This document shows positions 1-10,928 of a stretch of 64,000 bases of DNA, one piece after another. Where the stretch lies: assembly GCA_022059125.1 (NCBI GenBank), contig JAEUWY010000023.1, positions 992,001 through 1,056,000 on the forward strand. Direction: 5' to 3'. A model generated the notes under the pieces. It made no database searches and was not told the DNA's origin. It worked only from the letters and a program-made list of their open reading frames with translations. Each line of letters starts with the position of its first letter. The stretch's first letter is position 1. The position numbers and the translations under genes were made by a program. Origin of the DNA: Corynespora cassiicola (Eukaryota > Ascomycota > Dothideomycetes > Pleosporales > Corynesporascaceae).

Positions 1-1227
1 CGTGCACCGGTATGTGTCATTTCCCCCTGCATCCCCCGCCAAGGCCCCATCCACCTGACGTCATACCACAGAGACATCAAGCCAGAGAACCTCCTCTTTT
101 ACCCCATTCCCTTTGTTCCCACTCGCAATCCCAAGCCGAGAGGTCCCGACGATGAGGACAAGGCTGACGAGGGCGAGTTCGTCAAGGGTCAGGGTGCCGG
201 CGGCATTGGCCTGATCAAGATTGCCGACTTTGGCCTCTCCAAGGTCATTTGGGATAGTCAGACTATGACGCCATGCGGCACCGTAGGCTACACGGCCCCA
301 GAAATCGTCAAGGATGAGCGGTATTCCAAGAGTGTGGACATGTGGGCCCTCGGCTGCGTCCTGTACACTCTGCTCTGTGGCTTCCCGCCATTCTATGACG
401 AATCTATCCAGACTTTGACCGAGAAGGTCGCTCGTGGACAGTACACCTTCCTGTCCCCATGGTGGGACGACATCTCCAAGTCGGCCCAGGACCTGGTGTC
501 ACATCTGCTGACAGTAGACCCCGAGAAGCGTTACGATATCAAGCAGTTCCTCAACCACCCATGGATCCGTGAGGCCGATGAAATGACGTACGCCGCACAC
601 GATGCACCGCCGCTAGCCACGCCACTGAACGTCAGGCAAAAGGAGTACGAGCAGGGTGCCGGCCAGCCCCTCCAACAAAACTTCAACTACCTCGAGTCTC
701 CAGGTGCTAGGCGCATGGACTTCCGATCCCCTGGCGCTGTCAACCTGCGAGAAGTGTTCGACGTCGGCTACGCAGTGCACAGGCAGGAAGAGGAAGGCAA
801 GAGGAGAAAGAATTTCAAGCAGGGTTACCGTGGCGCTAATGCCATGAGTTCGCTGAACGCATTGGACGAGGACGAAGATGACGAATACTCTGCCGAGTCA
901 GTGCCGTACGATGCGTCACAGCAACACCCGCCAGCCAAGCTCCCCAAGTCGCAAGCGTCCGATGTCTCAGCAATGGAACAGAAGATGCGTAACACGAGTC
1001 TGTCGGCCGCCGCACAGGCACGGCAACAACAGGCTCCGCCTGCCCAGCAGCAGCAGCAACGAGGTTACGGCCAACACTCTCCTGCTGTTGCCGCCGCCGC
1101 GAAGAGGCAAGTTAGGAATAAGGGTGCCTTTGAGCTGAGCCTGGACAATGCCAGTATACTTGGCCGACGGCACAAGAAGACTGAGCCCAGCGCATTGCGG
1201 GAATCGGTGTCGGTGGCAGGCACATGA
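1..1227 (+). CDS. RCK2: Rck2/Srk1-type serine/threonine protein kinase, C-terminal part (5' end outside window)
   Basis: Partial gene. An intron at 10-71 (GTATGT donor, CTGAC branch, CAG acceptor) joins the first nine bases to 72 and restores the catalytic loop V-H-R-D-I-K-P-E-N. Next come the DFG motif (ADFGLSK), the activation segment ending in a TAPE motif, DMWALGCVLYTLL and the C-lobe up to HPWI. Between HRDIKPEN and DFG there is a long insert beginning FYPIPFVP, and the C-terminal tail is long and Gln-rich. Both are typical of the fungal MAPK-activated kinases Rck2 (budding yeast) and Srk1 (fission yeast), which act downstream of the Hog1/Sty1 stress MAPK. The extreme C-terminus has a conserved-looking block with basic residues (GRRHKK) that could be a MAPK docking site; that is inference. 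The ATP-binding lobe lies beyond the left edge. Confidence 0.85.
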   Translation, partial: RAPVCVISPCIPRQGPIHLTSYHRDIKPENLLFYPIPFVPTRNPKPRGPDDEDKADEGEFVKGQGAGGIGLIKIADFGLSKVIWDSQTMTPCGTVGYTAPEIVKDERYSKSVDMWALGCVLYTLLCGFPPFYDESIQTLTEKVARGQYTFLSPWWDDISKSAQDLVSHLLTVDPEKRYDIKQFLNHPWIREADEMTYAAHDAPPLATPLNVRQKEYEQGAGQPLQQNFNYLESPGARRMDFRSPGAVNLREVFDVGYAVHRQEEEGKRRKNFKQGYRGANAMSSLNALDEDEDDEYSAESVPYDASQQHPPAKLPKSQASDVSAMEQKMRNTSLSAAAQARQQQAPPAQQQQQRGYGQHSPAVAAAAKRQVRNKGAFELSLDNASILGRRHKKTEPSALRESVSVAGT

Positions 1228-2389
1228 CAAATACCGTCGCTGGCGAAGGACTGGTAGTCTGACGTCATCTTAATGAGCGGTTCTGTTTGGTTTTGATCTT
1301 TCTTCTACGACGGCTCTTCATGACCAGACGTCCTCGTTATAGGGATGGCGTTTTTTTTCCTTATCCTCTTTTTTAACTCACTCATTTTCCTTTTTACTCC
1401 TCTCTGGTTGGGTCTGGTTCCGTCATTTTCCCTTTTTATTTACCCTCCTGTTCCCCTTCTCTCTTCCTTACCCGTGCCTCACCTTCCCCACGACGTCTTC
1501 TCTTTGGGATTGGAGTAGGAAACATCCCCTTCCCAGATACAAAGCATATAATATCTTGTGTGTTCGGAAATGGATATGATTGTGGAATGGAATCATGGAT
1601 TGGAATGGAATGGGATGCAACGGAACGGAACGTATTTGGCCTCGGGCTTGGCCTTTTAGGCGCTGAGTCCAACCCAAGAAGACGGGGTTTAATCCCTCTC
1701 TTCTCTCTTCTCTTTTCGCGTCTGCCTAAGTGGAGGGGATGATGGCTGTGTGTGGGCGTAAGAGGAGGGTGATTCTTTTTTTCCTCTTTTTGGGCATGAG
1801 GGGGGTTCCGCGGTCAATACATGTAGAGGGCATATTTCGTGGGCATCGCTAGATGAGTGAATGATAATTGTAGTCTGAATGTGGGCTGTTCTGTGTGGGT
1901 GGGTGATGTTTGTGTTGTGTTGTGTTGAGGCTGGTGCGGAGGGTGGGGAGTGGGTGACTGATGGGATATATGCGTTGAGGAGGGTCATTGTGGTTTGAGT
2001 CAGAAGGTGAGGCGGTGAGGTTAGTTGGGCTGTATAGAGTTTTTTGGGCGAGAGGATGGGGAGGGGATGATTGGTGGGGAAGTGTGGATGGTTTTACTTT
2101 TTTTCTTGAGGGGGTGGGTGCTGTGCTGTTTAAGAAGAGGGGAGGAAAAGGAAAGACAACAGATGGAGTGCATTGCTAGTAATTGTAGAAAGCGTAGTCT
2201 GTATAGAGTTAGAGATGGAAAATGTATCGGTAAGCATGTTGTGTCAGAAATAATGAAGGTTGAGGCTGTTGGTCGGGGTATAAGAACTTGGACTGTTGAA
2301 ATTGTTGAAATGGCAATCATTTACTACCCGAATACCGCACGCCTTGCTAGAATTGATTGAGCTCAAAAAGGGTTGAGGCGTGCTTGATC
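1228..2389. other. Intergenic, no gene seen
   Basis: This is the 3' flank shared by the converging kinase (+) and HET gene (-). It has pyrimidine-rich runs around 1340-1480 and G/T-rich sequence around 1740-2150. The short open frames here have no recognisable protein features. Confidence 0.6.
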
Positions 2390-4039
2390 TTAGCGAGAGA
2401 GGCGCTTAGATCTGAGATAGTATCTGCTTTCGACTGGAGGCTGATGTTCAGATTGGGATAGAGTATTAAGAACATATGGTTCTCCAGAAGGGGTGACGAA
2501 GTTTGTGTTGACGATTTGGGGGTCTTTCATAGCCGCCGGTATAGATCGTTGAACTTCAAGAACAAAATTTGTGACGTTTTGTCGGGAATCGTGTTCTGTC
2601 AATTCATAGGGCCATGATGGAAAATTGTCAGGAATGAAGTTTGTGGCGTCTTTTCGGGAATCGTATTCTCTCCCAGCACGATCCAATCCATAGAAGAGTT
2701 GAAAATCAGGAACGTATGAATATGCATTAGGCTCGGGGAAAATCATGTTGGCGATTTCGGTATTTCCCATAAACTCTTGCTCGTATAATGGTTCATTTGT
2801 AGGAATGGATGCCGTGGCGTGATTATGGAATGGAGCTTCGAAAACCTTCTCTGTGAAGGAGGTCCTAGAATAATCCATAACCTCTTTCTGAGCTTGATGT
2901 TCGAATTTCCCTTTTGAAATAGAGACATCAGAGTATTTCGCCGTCTCCAGAATGACGTTTATGTGCACTGGTATAAGCCTATCTCGCTCGACACGTACGT
3001 ATCGTCCACCGTTGGTTGAAACATCTTCCAGTACGATGGCCAAATACTCTTCTCTGTTTGTCATTCTGCAATTTAATATTGCAAGTGATATCCTATTCTG
3101 TTTTTGAATCGTAGGCAACGAGAGCTGTAGTCCTTTGTTGTTGAATACGGTCGGGGTACGTATCCCTCTGAGGTAACCTTCGACTTCAGGAGCTTTCGAT
3201 TGTACGATATTGCCTCCATTGTGGAACAGCGCAGGTGAGTATGCCATTATACTGTATGTGTGCCTTTTAACGGCTTTTTGCCGTGGAACAAGATTGTCAT
3301 ACTGTAACCAGGCAAAGATACTCTGGTCATCAGATGTCTTCATGATCTCTTCTTGTAATCGTCTGAAAGCCCCAAATTCGCGCTCACCATACAACAATGG
3401 CATGTGAATACCAAATATTCCCAATAAGCAATACGCAATATCTTCTTCCTTGGTAGTCTTCCTTTTTGACACCCATGACATGCGCATCGCTACACTAGCT
3501 TCGTCGAGATCATGACCCAGCAGAAATCCCGTTGATATCCCAGTAATCTCTGCAATCAAAGGAGCCAGTTTGCTCCTATGACCAATTACCGTCCAGTTTT
3601 CCGCTAGGAAGATGACATCGGATGGGGCGAGGAGTTCCTGCAGTGTCCACCCTCTGGTGAACCATTTGCTGTGGGAAAACGACGAGTCGAGCCCAGAAAC
3701 AACAGTTCCAGCCGGCATGTCCGAAAGATACGCAAAGCAAGCTGCAGCCTCTTGATACCAATAGAACATGGAATTGATAGCTTCGCTGAGCTCAACACTG
3801 TTGGTTTTATCAATGCAGCACGTGTCGATCCAGAAGTAGTCGAATCCTGACTCCGCGGCTATTCGACATCCTTCGTTCAATTTTGCCCAACCGGACGTTT
3901 TGTGGTCTCTGCGATTAGATTCAAAGTCTTGGAGTGAGATTTCGGAATCACCCCACGTGTGTGAGAGGATGGCGTATCGCGGGATATCCGGGTATTCGAA
4001 GATGCGCATTTCCTTTGTTTCTGTGTGGATGAGACGCAT
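2390..4039 (-). CDS. HET-domain (heterokaryon incompatibility) protein
   Basis: Uninterrupted 549-residue frame. The N-terminal ~200 residues carry the three HET blocks in order: YAILSHTWG, FWIDTCCID and TRGWTLQELLAP. The first ATG fits because the HET-E/HET-D type starts with a short leader (MRLI) directly before the domain. HET domains trigger a cell-death reaction when non-self is recognised during hyphal fusion, and are thought to be distant TIR-like domains. The remaining ~350 residues show no NACHT, WD40 or ankyrin repeats that I recognise, so the sensor part is unknown. It is the first of two HET genes in the window; the other, at 52194-54542, is clearly different in sequence. No intron is needed. 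Confidence 0.9.
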   Translation of the reverse strand: MRLIHTETKEMRIFEYPDIPRYAILSHTWGDSEISLQDFESNRRDHKTSGWAKLNEGCRIAAESGFDYFWIDTCCIDKTNSVELSEAINSMFYWYQEAAACFAYLSDMPAGTVVSGLDSSFSHSKWFTRGWTLQELLAPSDVIFLAENWTVIGHRSKLAPLIAEITGISTGFLLGHDLDEASVAMRMSWVSKRKTTKEEDIAYCLLGIFGIHMPLLYGEREFGAFRRLQEEIMKTSDDQSIFAWLQYDNLVPRQKAVKRHTYSIMAYSPALFHNGGNIVQSKAPEVEGYLRGIRTPTVFNNKGLQLSLPTIQKQNRISLAILNCRMTNREEYLAIVLEDVSTNGGRYVRVERDRLIPVHINVILETAKYSDVSISKGKFEHQAQKEVMDYSRTSFTEKVFEAPFHNHATASIPTNEPLYEQEFMGNTEIANMIFPEPNAYSYVPDFQLFYGLDRAGREYDSRKDATNFIPDNFPSWPYELTEHDSRQNVTNFVLEVQRSIPAAMKDPQIVNTNFVTPSGEPYVLNTLSQSEHQPPVESRYYLRSKRLSR

Positions 4040-4895
4040 GGTGAACGATTATGATATGCGATGCGATTATCGACTTCTAGGTTCATATCAGAGACTTCGT
4101 TGGCTTAAATGAGGAGAACGAATTCACCGGTCAGAGGAGGCTGAGCTTATGGGTCCAAGGAGTAGTCAAGGCCTTATTGGCTCGTTTAATGAACCGAATG
4201 ACCACCCTCGTATATGCGCAGTGCATCCGAGGTACAGTTTAATGGCACACAGATCCTGGTAGGGAGGCCATTGGGACCCAAATGGAGGACAGAAAGGGCA
4301 TTTTACCTCGCCTGAATGGACACAAATTTGCGATAACAGGGAGAAAAATAGGCTTTTTTCAAGTATTGCTATGCAGAAGCTTATTATTCTGAGTCACATA
4401 ATATCTGGGTACAGTTGTTTCCATGTACACTAAGGGCAGAATATTAAACGATGATTAGTTTTGGCAGGAAAAAAAACAGATAAGAGCAGCAGGTGTGCAT
4501 CTGATAGCTGATGCCCAATCTACGCACTTTCATGGAATGATTCTCATCTGCAAGCATTCTACTAAACGTGTACTTTTCGGCAAGATTACACTTGTGAAAA
4601 TTTAGAAGCTGTAGTCAATACATAATATAAATACATCTTATCAAAGAAAGTCTTGGTCGATTGCCACTCAGTATTTAGAGAGAAGAAACAAAGGAAATGT
4701 CGCTATTGTGTATCGAATAGCTGTTTTAGCTGGTGAAATAGCTGTTAGAATGAGAGAATGAGGCTCCGCAGTGAGGCTCCATCTCACGGAACCAAAGGCC
4801 GGCACGATACCTTCCACGTCCAAGAAGCCACCAACGCACCAAGCCGCACAACCACCACCCCCTCAACACTCCACCTCCCACCCTCTTGACAACAC
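4040..4895. other. Intergenic, no gene seen
   Basis: Upstream region of the HET gene and 3' flank of the membrane-protein gene. It is AT-rich around 4430-4720. No supported coding or RNA feature. Confidence 0.6.
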
Positions 4896-6422
4896 CTAAC
4901 CCCTCCCCCCATAACATCCCTCATACTCATTCAAAGGCATCTCCGAAGACGTCGTACTCCTCCAATCAAACTCACTCCTATGCACCATCGAGTTCTCCCT
5001 CACAAGCCCCATCCCGATCTCACCCCTCTCCTCTTCCTCATCCTCCACCCTCGTCTCCAGCGACACCGTCTTCACAATCGCATTCTCTGGCACGATAAAG
5101 TTGATTCCCGAGTCGGAACTCGCATCGCTCAACCCATCATCATGGCTAGCCCGCTGACTCCTCACGCCCCCTTCCACACGCGTATGACTCTGCTGCGACC
5201 CACTCCGGCTAATCCCAAAATGTGTCGCCTTCTCGAAATCAGCGCTGTAGGCCGCACGCCGCGGACTGGGGTGCGGAGGGTACGGCCCGGATTGCGATTG
5301 CGAGAGGTGGTATAGGGCGCCGGGCTCGAGGGCGCCAGCAGGGAGCGGGTACGAGACGCCCTTCTTCTTCCTCTTCTCCTTCTTCTCAGCCACGGGGGGT
5401 AACGCCTTCCCGGGAGTAGTAGTGTTGGAGGAGGAAGGGTTTAGCAGCTCTGTGCCGTCGCCGAAGGTGCGGGGGAGGTGCGCGGCGAGGGTTGTGGAGA
5501 TTATGGTCGGGGAGGTGTCGGTGCGGGTGGGGCCTCCGTCGGGTTTGCGGACTACTTTGCTGATGAGGTCGGCCATGCAGAGTTCGATGTTTAGTTTGAC
5601 AATGTAGGCGAGGGAGTGGAACTGAGTGTAGCTGGTCGAGGTTAGTGTGGGGTATAGAAAGGGGGGTCGATGGGGGCTTACACGAGGTCGTTGGGCACGC
5701 TCATCATGGCGATGATTAATATGTCCATTGTGATGCTTACCACCACGATACACGAGTTGAACCGATACAATGGTGTATACTTTGTCAAGCCCCTTGCGAT
5801 GAGATTTCTGCGAACGAGCCATAGGAAGTAGCAGTTCAATCCGAGGTCGATGAACAGATAAATGACCTTTTCGATTCGGTCCCAGACCCCGTTGATGCGC
5901 ATCCATAAGGGGCTGACTTGCATGCGTGCAGGAATCCATATCACGTATACAGAGATGTTTACGATACCGACGGCGAGGAACAGGCCAAGCTTAAGGTTTC
6001 GAGCGGCGCTTCGGGAAGTCATGACGAGGGAGACGCGGTTGGCGATGATTTGGAGGAGGCATTGTGTCTGAATAGCCCATAGAGTGACTATGTAGAAGTA
6101 GAAACCGAAACTAGGATCCTGATGTTAGCTTCCATACGCTGTGTCGAAATGTTGGTGTAGATACAGGGGACGATAAACAGGACTGGGCACGAAAGACATA
6201 CCTCGCCGATATATCTCCCCGCAGAAAAAACCATGCGCTAACTGCCCACGCAAAGCACACGATCAATTCCATCCATATCATGACCAAGTAGATACTCCAC
6301 AACGATCTGGTCTTCTTGTAAATGGACATGGTCTGCTGTGCCGCCTTGGACCCTGTGAGTACCATGAACCCAAGCGTGAATCCAAAGCAAATGGTCACAG
6401 TCTCCATCTGTGAGGAACTCAT
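4896..6422 (-). CDS. Multi-pass integral membrane protein, fungal-specific family, with a frame problem in exon 2
   Basis: Read on the minus strand. Exon 1 is 6422-6202 (donor GTATGT). The last intron is 5681-5632, and exon 3 is 5631-4896. Several hydrophobic helices are followed by a cytoplasmic-looking tail rich in Ser, Pro and charged residues. The layout resembles a Pezizomycotina-specific family of 7-TM-like membrane proteins of unknown role. For exon 2 there are two options. Splicing at 6069-6071 (CAG) keeps the frame and gives 447 aa, but skips a helix. Splicing at 6112-6114 (TAG) includes what looks like a genuine helix (FGFYFYIVTLWAIQTQ), but then one extra base near 6060 breaks the frame before LLQIIANRVSLV. 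The second option fits what I recall of the family better, so this may be a damaged gene or a base-call error. Confidence 0.65.
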
Positions 6423-8179
6423 CTTGAGCGTAGAGCCCTCTACTCAGGAGCGTGATCGAGCCTTTGGCTTTGAGAGGGGGGGCAATCAAACACACTACAA
6501 TTTCATGAGGAAAACAAATAAAATCTGAGCCTGGGAATAGAAGAACTGAAGAGGCATACCCGAATTTCTTCGATCAGACTTGGACCCTTTATTATGTAGA
6601 TATAGTGCGGTAGCTACGGGCCAGAACCATAGATGCTGATTGTTTTCCCTGCATGTTGATGGATGGGCACGGGTCTGCGCGAGCTAGATCTGCGCAAGGG
6701 CCAGCTAGACACCCTCTTTCTCGATGTATGCGTTCATGCAATTATGCGCGTGTGCGCGGGGTTGAACGTGTGTCTTGTGTAGGGACCGCTTTGACTCAAG
6801 CAGGCGTTCATCCGATATGACCAAAGGGGCTTGATTGGAAAGCTGATGTGGAGCTCCCCGGAGAAGAAAAGGAATAAGGGCCCACAAAACATTTCGGATT
6901 AGTTCTATCGATATTCAACGTAGAATAACGGCGATGTTTCTCTCATGCGGGTTGTTCGATTCCAGCCAATTAGAAGGCATCTCTGAGTCGGATCGTGCGG
7001 GATCATTGCGTGTTGGCGCTTCTCTGCGAGGTCCGTTCATATATGATGAGTTTTTTTTTTTTTTGAGATGTGGGCGTTTGACATGACAATGCTGGAATGT
7101 CGTAATATGGTACAAGGTACGCATTCTGCTGGGGGAAATATGGTAGCCTTCACACATGACTCTAGACATCCTCGGTGAAACAAGGTGTCATCAGTATCAT
7201 ACCGTGATAGTACCTAGGTGTTGATTCGCAGTGCGTGCGACCCTGTTAATTCTTTTTGATGAACAAACACTCGCCAAAATCTGGGGAAGCCCGGTCTCAA
7301 AGGCTAAGATTGAAGATTTCCGACTGATTACAGCTTAGACGAATGTTAGCTAACCACGATGAATCGATCATCTCCACTGTGAGATCGATGGGGCTTTTGC
7401 TATGTGAGTATGGCCCCACTGCGACCAAGGAGAGCAAAATGCGTAGTCTAAAACGGCTCCCCACTATATCATATTTGCTTCTGGAGACCTGGCTCATCTA
7501 TTCCAAGCTTAAAAAGCTGTGTTAGCAGTCCGCGAAAAAAAATTCCATGCCAAAAAGTTGGTGGAGAAAAAGACAAAGGATTCTAGACGTTAGAAAAACG
7601 GATAGCATTTTACGACTGGACGTTTGCAGTGGAAGAGGGCTCAAAAACTACTGCGAAGAAGTTGCATCACAGGGACATCGTTAGCTCGACTCAACCGCAT
7701 GACCCAAGATTAGATTAAAAAAAAAGTGGTGCTGTCACGACACGGGTGTCGATACGTAGGCGAAGATCTATTGTGTCCATGTTGCGTTAGTGGAATGCCG
7801 TGCACAGTTCTCAGATCTCAAGGTGGATCATGCTCGATCCCTGGAATCGAGATCGATCATCATGGGCTCGCATATGATGATCGCAAGAAGTTCCAACATG
7901 GTGTTCGAGCTTGATATCTGTAGGGAAAGGAGAAAAGCCATCTCGCAATGATGGCATTGCGGATATTCGAACAGGAGTGGACCGAATTGCCCCTGGGGGG
8001 TGTTTCAAAATCAAAAAGCAGGCTTGCTTCAGGCAGATTTGCGTAGAATGACCATATGAGAAAACGAATGCAAAAGAATCACTGGAAAATTCGATAGTTG
8101 CTCGGAGACAAGAGTCCCCTGTCTAGTGCATGGACGGTGGTGTCAGCTGTACCGTGTACCAGGTCCTCGGCGCTCTCCT
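6423..8179. other. Intergenic, no gene seen (1.76 kb)
   Basis: Contains a 12-base T run near 7050 and an A run near 7717. The frames are short and lack recognisable features. This looks like ordinary spacer. Confidence 0.55.
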
Positions 8180-9250
8180 CTACATTTCCTTGCACCTCTG
8201 GCATCCGCACTGGAAGCCCCAGTTCTTCTTAAGCAGAGCGACTCTCTTGCCACGACTCATTTTCCTCTCCTCTCCGCTAAGGTAGGTGATGGACATCTCC
8301 TCACCCTTGTCGATATCCTTGGCGGTCCGGAATTCCCACATGCGACCGATCCTTCTCTTTTCGATATTCGGGCCGCACGAGTGGTTGAAGTACGAAGCCG
8401 CCGGCCAGCAGCCGTAGCCGAAGAATTCGGAGCCGTCATCTTCGAGCGACCGGATGCCGAACGAGTTGTGTGAGTCGCGTGAGGAAAGAAGGAACAGAGT
8501 CTCTGGGGTAACGAGCGGTAATAGCGCGAGGGGCAGAATTGCGAGTAGATGTAAGTAGGTGCGCGTGTTTGCGATGAGATCGTCAGTATTTGGGTAAGGG
8601 GTGGCATCGATTGCCAGATTGAGCACTCTATCCCACTCATGGGGGTTGTTGAATTTCCACAGAATGCCGCTCACGCAAAAGGACATCACATCGGGGGAAA
8701 TGCGCTGCACCAGGGCCTTCTGGACGGCCCTCCTGTGCTGCTTCGTCACCTGCACTTGACCATTGACCTTGGTGTCGCTGTCTTTGAGCGAACGTTCGGC
8801 CTGCCTAGCAATTCGGACCAAGGCTGCTTGATCCGCAACACTCTCCCAAGCCGCAGTGATTTCCTTCGGCTGCGGTCGGGGCAAGTCAGCGTCTACCATT
8901 TCGGAATCTTCCTTGCCCCTGCCCTTGACCAGCTTCTCCACTGCAGTCCAGGCCTGGACGCCAATGTCGCCATTCCACAGTTTCCATTTGCCACGGCACT
9001 CTTCGTTGCAGAATGCAAAGCCAAGTGTCTGGTCTCGGATGGGGAGGTCGCGGCCGTAGTCGTAGCCGAAGCACTGTCCGCACACCTCCCGTCGGTACTC
9101 TCGAAGCAGAACCGAGAGTGTGAGGTCATCGGAACGCCAAATCACTGTATCAGCCGGGACGTAAGCCGAGGCGAAGACTGCACGCCCGCAGTGCGGCGTC
9201 TCGCGGACCTCGAAGAGGGGGGATGTCGGAACGCCGGAGGGGGCCTGCAT
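8180..9250 (-). CDS. SET-domain protein, SMYD/Set6-like
   Basis: 356 residues from the ATG at 9250. An upstream in-frame ATG at 9364 would add 38 residues with no domain character, so the inner start is preferred. An N-terminal segment (RAVFASAYVPADTVI) opens the split SET domain. A cysteine cluster (CGQC ... FCNEEC) sits where SMYD proteins have their MYND zinc finger, in reduced form. The C-terminal half has the SET core signature NHSCGPN, then the EEMSITY segment, and a post-SET zinc triad in CGCQRC near the end. SMYD-type SET proteins methylate lysines on histone and non-histone proteins; the closest named relatives are yeast Set5/Set6. The substrate cannot be told from sequence. No introns are needed. 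Confidence 0.85.
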   Translation of the reverse strand: MQAPSGVPTSPLFEVRETPHCGRAVFASAYVPADTVIWRSDDLTLSVLLREYRREVCGQCFGYDYGRDLPIRDQTLGFAFCNEECRGKWKLWNGDIGVQAWTAVEKLVKGRGKEDSEMVDADLPRPQPKEITAAWESVADQAALVRIARQAERSLKDSDTKVNGQVQVTKQHRRAVQKALVQRISPDVMSFCVSGILWKFNNPHEWDRVLNLAIDATPYPNTDDLIANTRTYLHLLAILPLALLPLVTPETLFLLSSRDSHNSFGIRSLEDDGSEFFGYGCWPAASYFNHSCGPNIEKRRIGRMWEFRTAKDIDKGEEMSITYLSGEERKMSRGKRVALLKKNWGFQCGCQRCKEM

Positions 9251-9581
9251 GGTGAGCAAGCAGTGGGTAGCAGGTGGCTGATTCGAAGGTGTGTGTGGAT
9301 AATATAACAAAGGATGAAAGAGGTGCTCAAAGATCCAGGCAGACTCCAAGGCCGAATGGAGCAAACAGTCGAAGTGACGGATGGAGGGGCAAAGAAGCGA
9401 ACGAGGTCGTGGTGGCGTACTTCAATTTCGTATGTCTTTGGAACTACTACTGGACAGAAGCGATGGTAGGAATGCGTTCATGGTGAGGATGCTGTCTGGG
9501 TTCCGTGGAGTGCTGCGCTGCAATGGGGATGAGGGAGGAATGACAGTCGAGGGCGACCGTGGGACATTTTTGACCCTGGCA
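9251..9581. other. Intergenic, no gene seen
   Basis: Upstream region of the SET gene. Nothing supported. Confidence 0.5.
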
Positions 9582-10111
9582 CTAAAAAGGGCTAGAACCG
9601 ATCGACGCCAGGAGATAGCCGCTAGCCCCGGCGATAGCGATAAGCGGTGAAAACGGCAATGGCGCAACTCACAACCACATGGCGCCTGGCCCTGCTCCAC
9701 TCCCGCGGTCGCTACTCGGAACCGTCCAGTTTTCCTCTTCAAGAATTTTGCAGGCTTTTTCGATCCATTCGGTCCGCTGCTGAGTCCCTGGGAGACGCGC
9801 TTCCGGCGGGGAGGGTGCGTCGAGGTTGTGGAACCAGAACGAACACCATCCATACGCCTCGTAAGCAGCGTCGAAACCATTCCCAAACATGCCGAAAGAC
9901 CATCATCCGGACCCCAAAGGACTCCTCAAGGAAAAGCAATGAAACTGAATCCTTCTTCCGACTCCAAGGCGTTTTGTCCGCCGCCAATCCACGCCGCCTC
10001 GGCCAATATGTCTTGAATTGCGCGACGAGGCGTTCGAATCTGCGACATGGCGACCAGCAACCTCGCCGCTGCAAAGACGCTCGACATCAGCCAGCACACA
10101 ACCCCATTCAT
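9582..10111 (-). CDS. Doubtful small gene or gene remnant
   Basis: Two minus-strand pieces look protein-like but lie in different frames. The first (10111-9926, about 61 aa) has an N-terminal hydrophobic helix (VVCWLMSSVFAAARLLVAM) followed by an amphipathic stretch. The second (9890-9669) is Trp-rich and acidic (GWCSFWFHNLD, TEWIEKACKILEEENW). It ends at a perfect GTGAGT donor (9672), and a TAG acceptor at 9622-9624 would add a short hydrophobic C-terminus stopping at 9582. No plausible intron (no good GT donor) joins the first piece to the second. It may be one gene with a frameshift, two genes, or chance. I do not recognise the family. Confidence 0.25.
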
Positions 10112-10928
10112 GACTCTTCCCGCCAGCGCATGAGCCTGTATTTAGGAACAGTGGCCCGTTGACGTGTTGCCCTGTACCTGCGACGCGTTCTCCCAAGCTC
10201 AGCCACCCTCCTTATTTCGGCTAATTATCGCCCAGAGCCTCAACACCACTCCCCCAAGCCCATAGGCGCAACCCGGACGTTCCGCTGTCAGGCATGATTA
10301 GCGGCTAAACAGCCCTCTGCCGGCCAATCACACCTTGCCATTTTCCGCATCCTCCAATCAGGAGCGCTGACGCCTGCGCATGAACGTTTCAGAACACGCA
10401 CGGAACCCAGCCGCTACCAAGATGATAAGGAGACCAGGGCCCCTATTTGGGCCATTGTGTCGAGGCACAACCTCCATTCGCAGGCCCGGAGAGTGCATTG
10501 TGGCCGCCCAGCCCGCAAAGATGTGCTGTGCTTTTCTGGGTTCCTGGCCTGGCGAGTGGGCCTCCCTCTTTATGCGGGTCCAACTCCCCGTACATGGACG
10601 AACCAAAGGAGTTTCCGGAGCCGGACTCCAGTTTTCTCGACATTGGCCTTGCGGCCATACAAGTATCTTGCCTTGTCCACACCATGTGTTCGGTCTGACT
10701 TTTTGCCCATCCTTTCCCTTCCTTCAAGCACTCCTTTGGCAGCAGCAACAAGCTTGCTCCACTTTGAAGGTTTACCCTTCGGTACATTCTTTCTTGGGCT
10801 TTTCTGTTCTCGTCACAATCCTTTTTTTCTTGTTTAAATCTCTGCTTTGGCCTCTCTCTGGCTATTTCCATTCTCTAGGACGATTCGACATCGTAATATA
10901 ATTCTATATTCTCTCTCAGCAAGACAAC
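10112..10928. other. Promoter region of the GH76 gene
   Basis: Pyrimidine-rich towards the 3' end (around 10690-10860), as is usual just upstream of fungal start codons. No other feature is supported. Confidence 0.5.

Noticed and set aside
2025..2360. Plus-strand frame rich in Gly, Trp and Val
   Set aside because: G/T-rich 3' flank; no signal peptide or motif and no splice partner.
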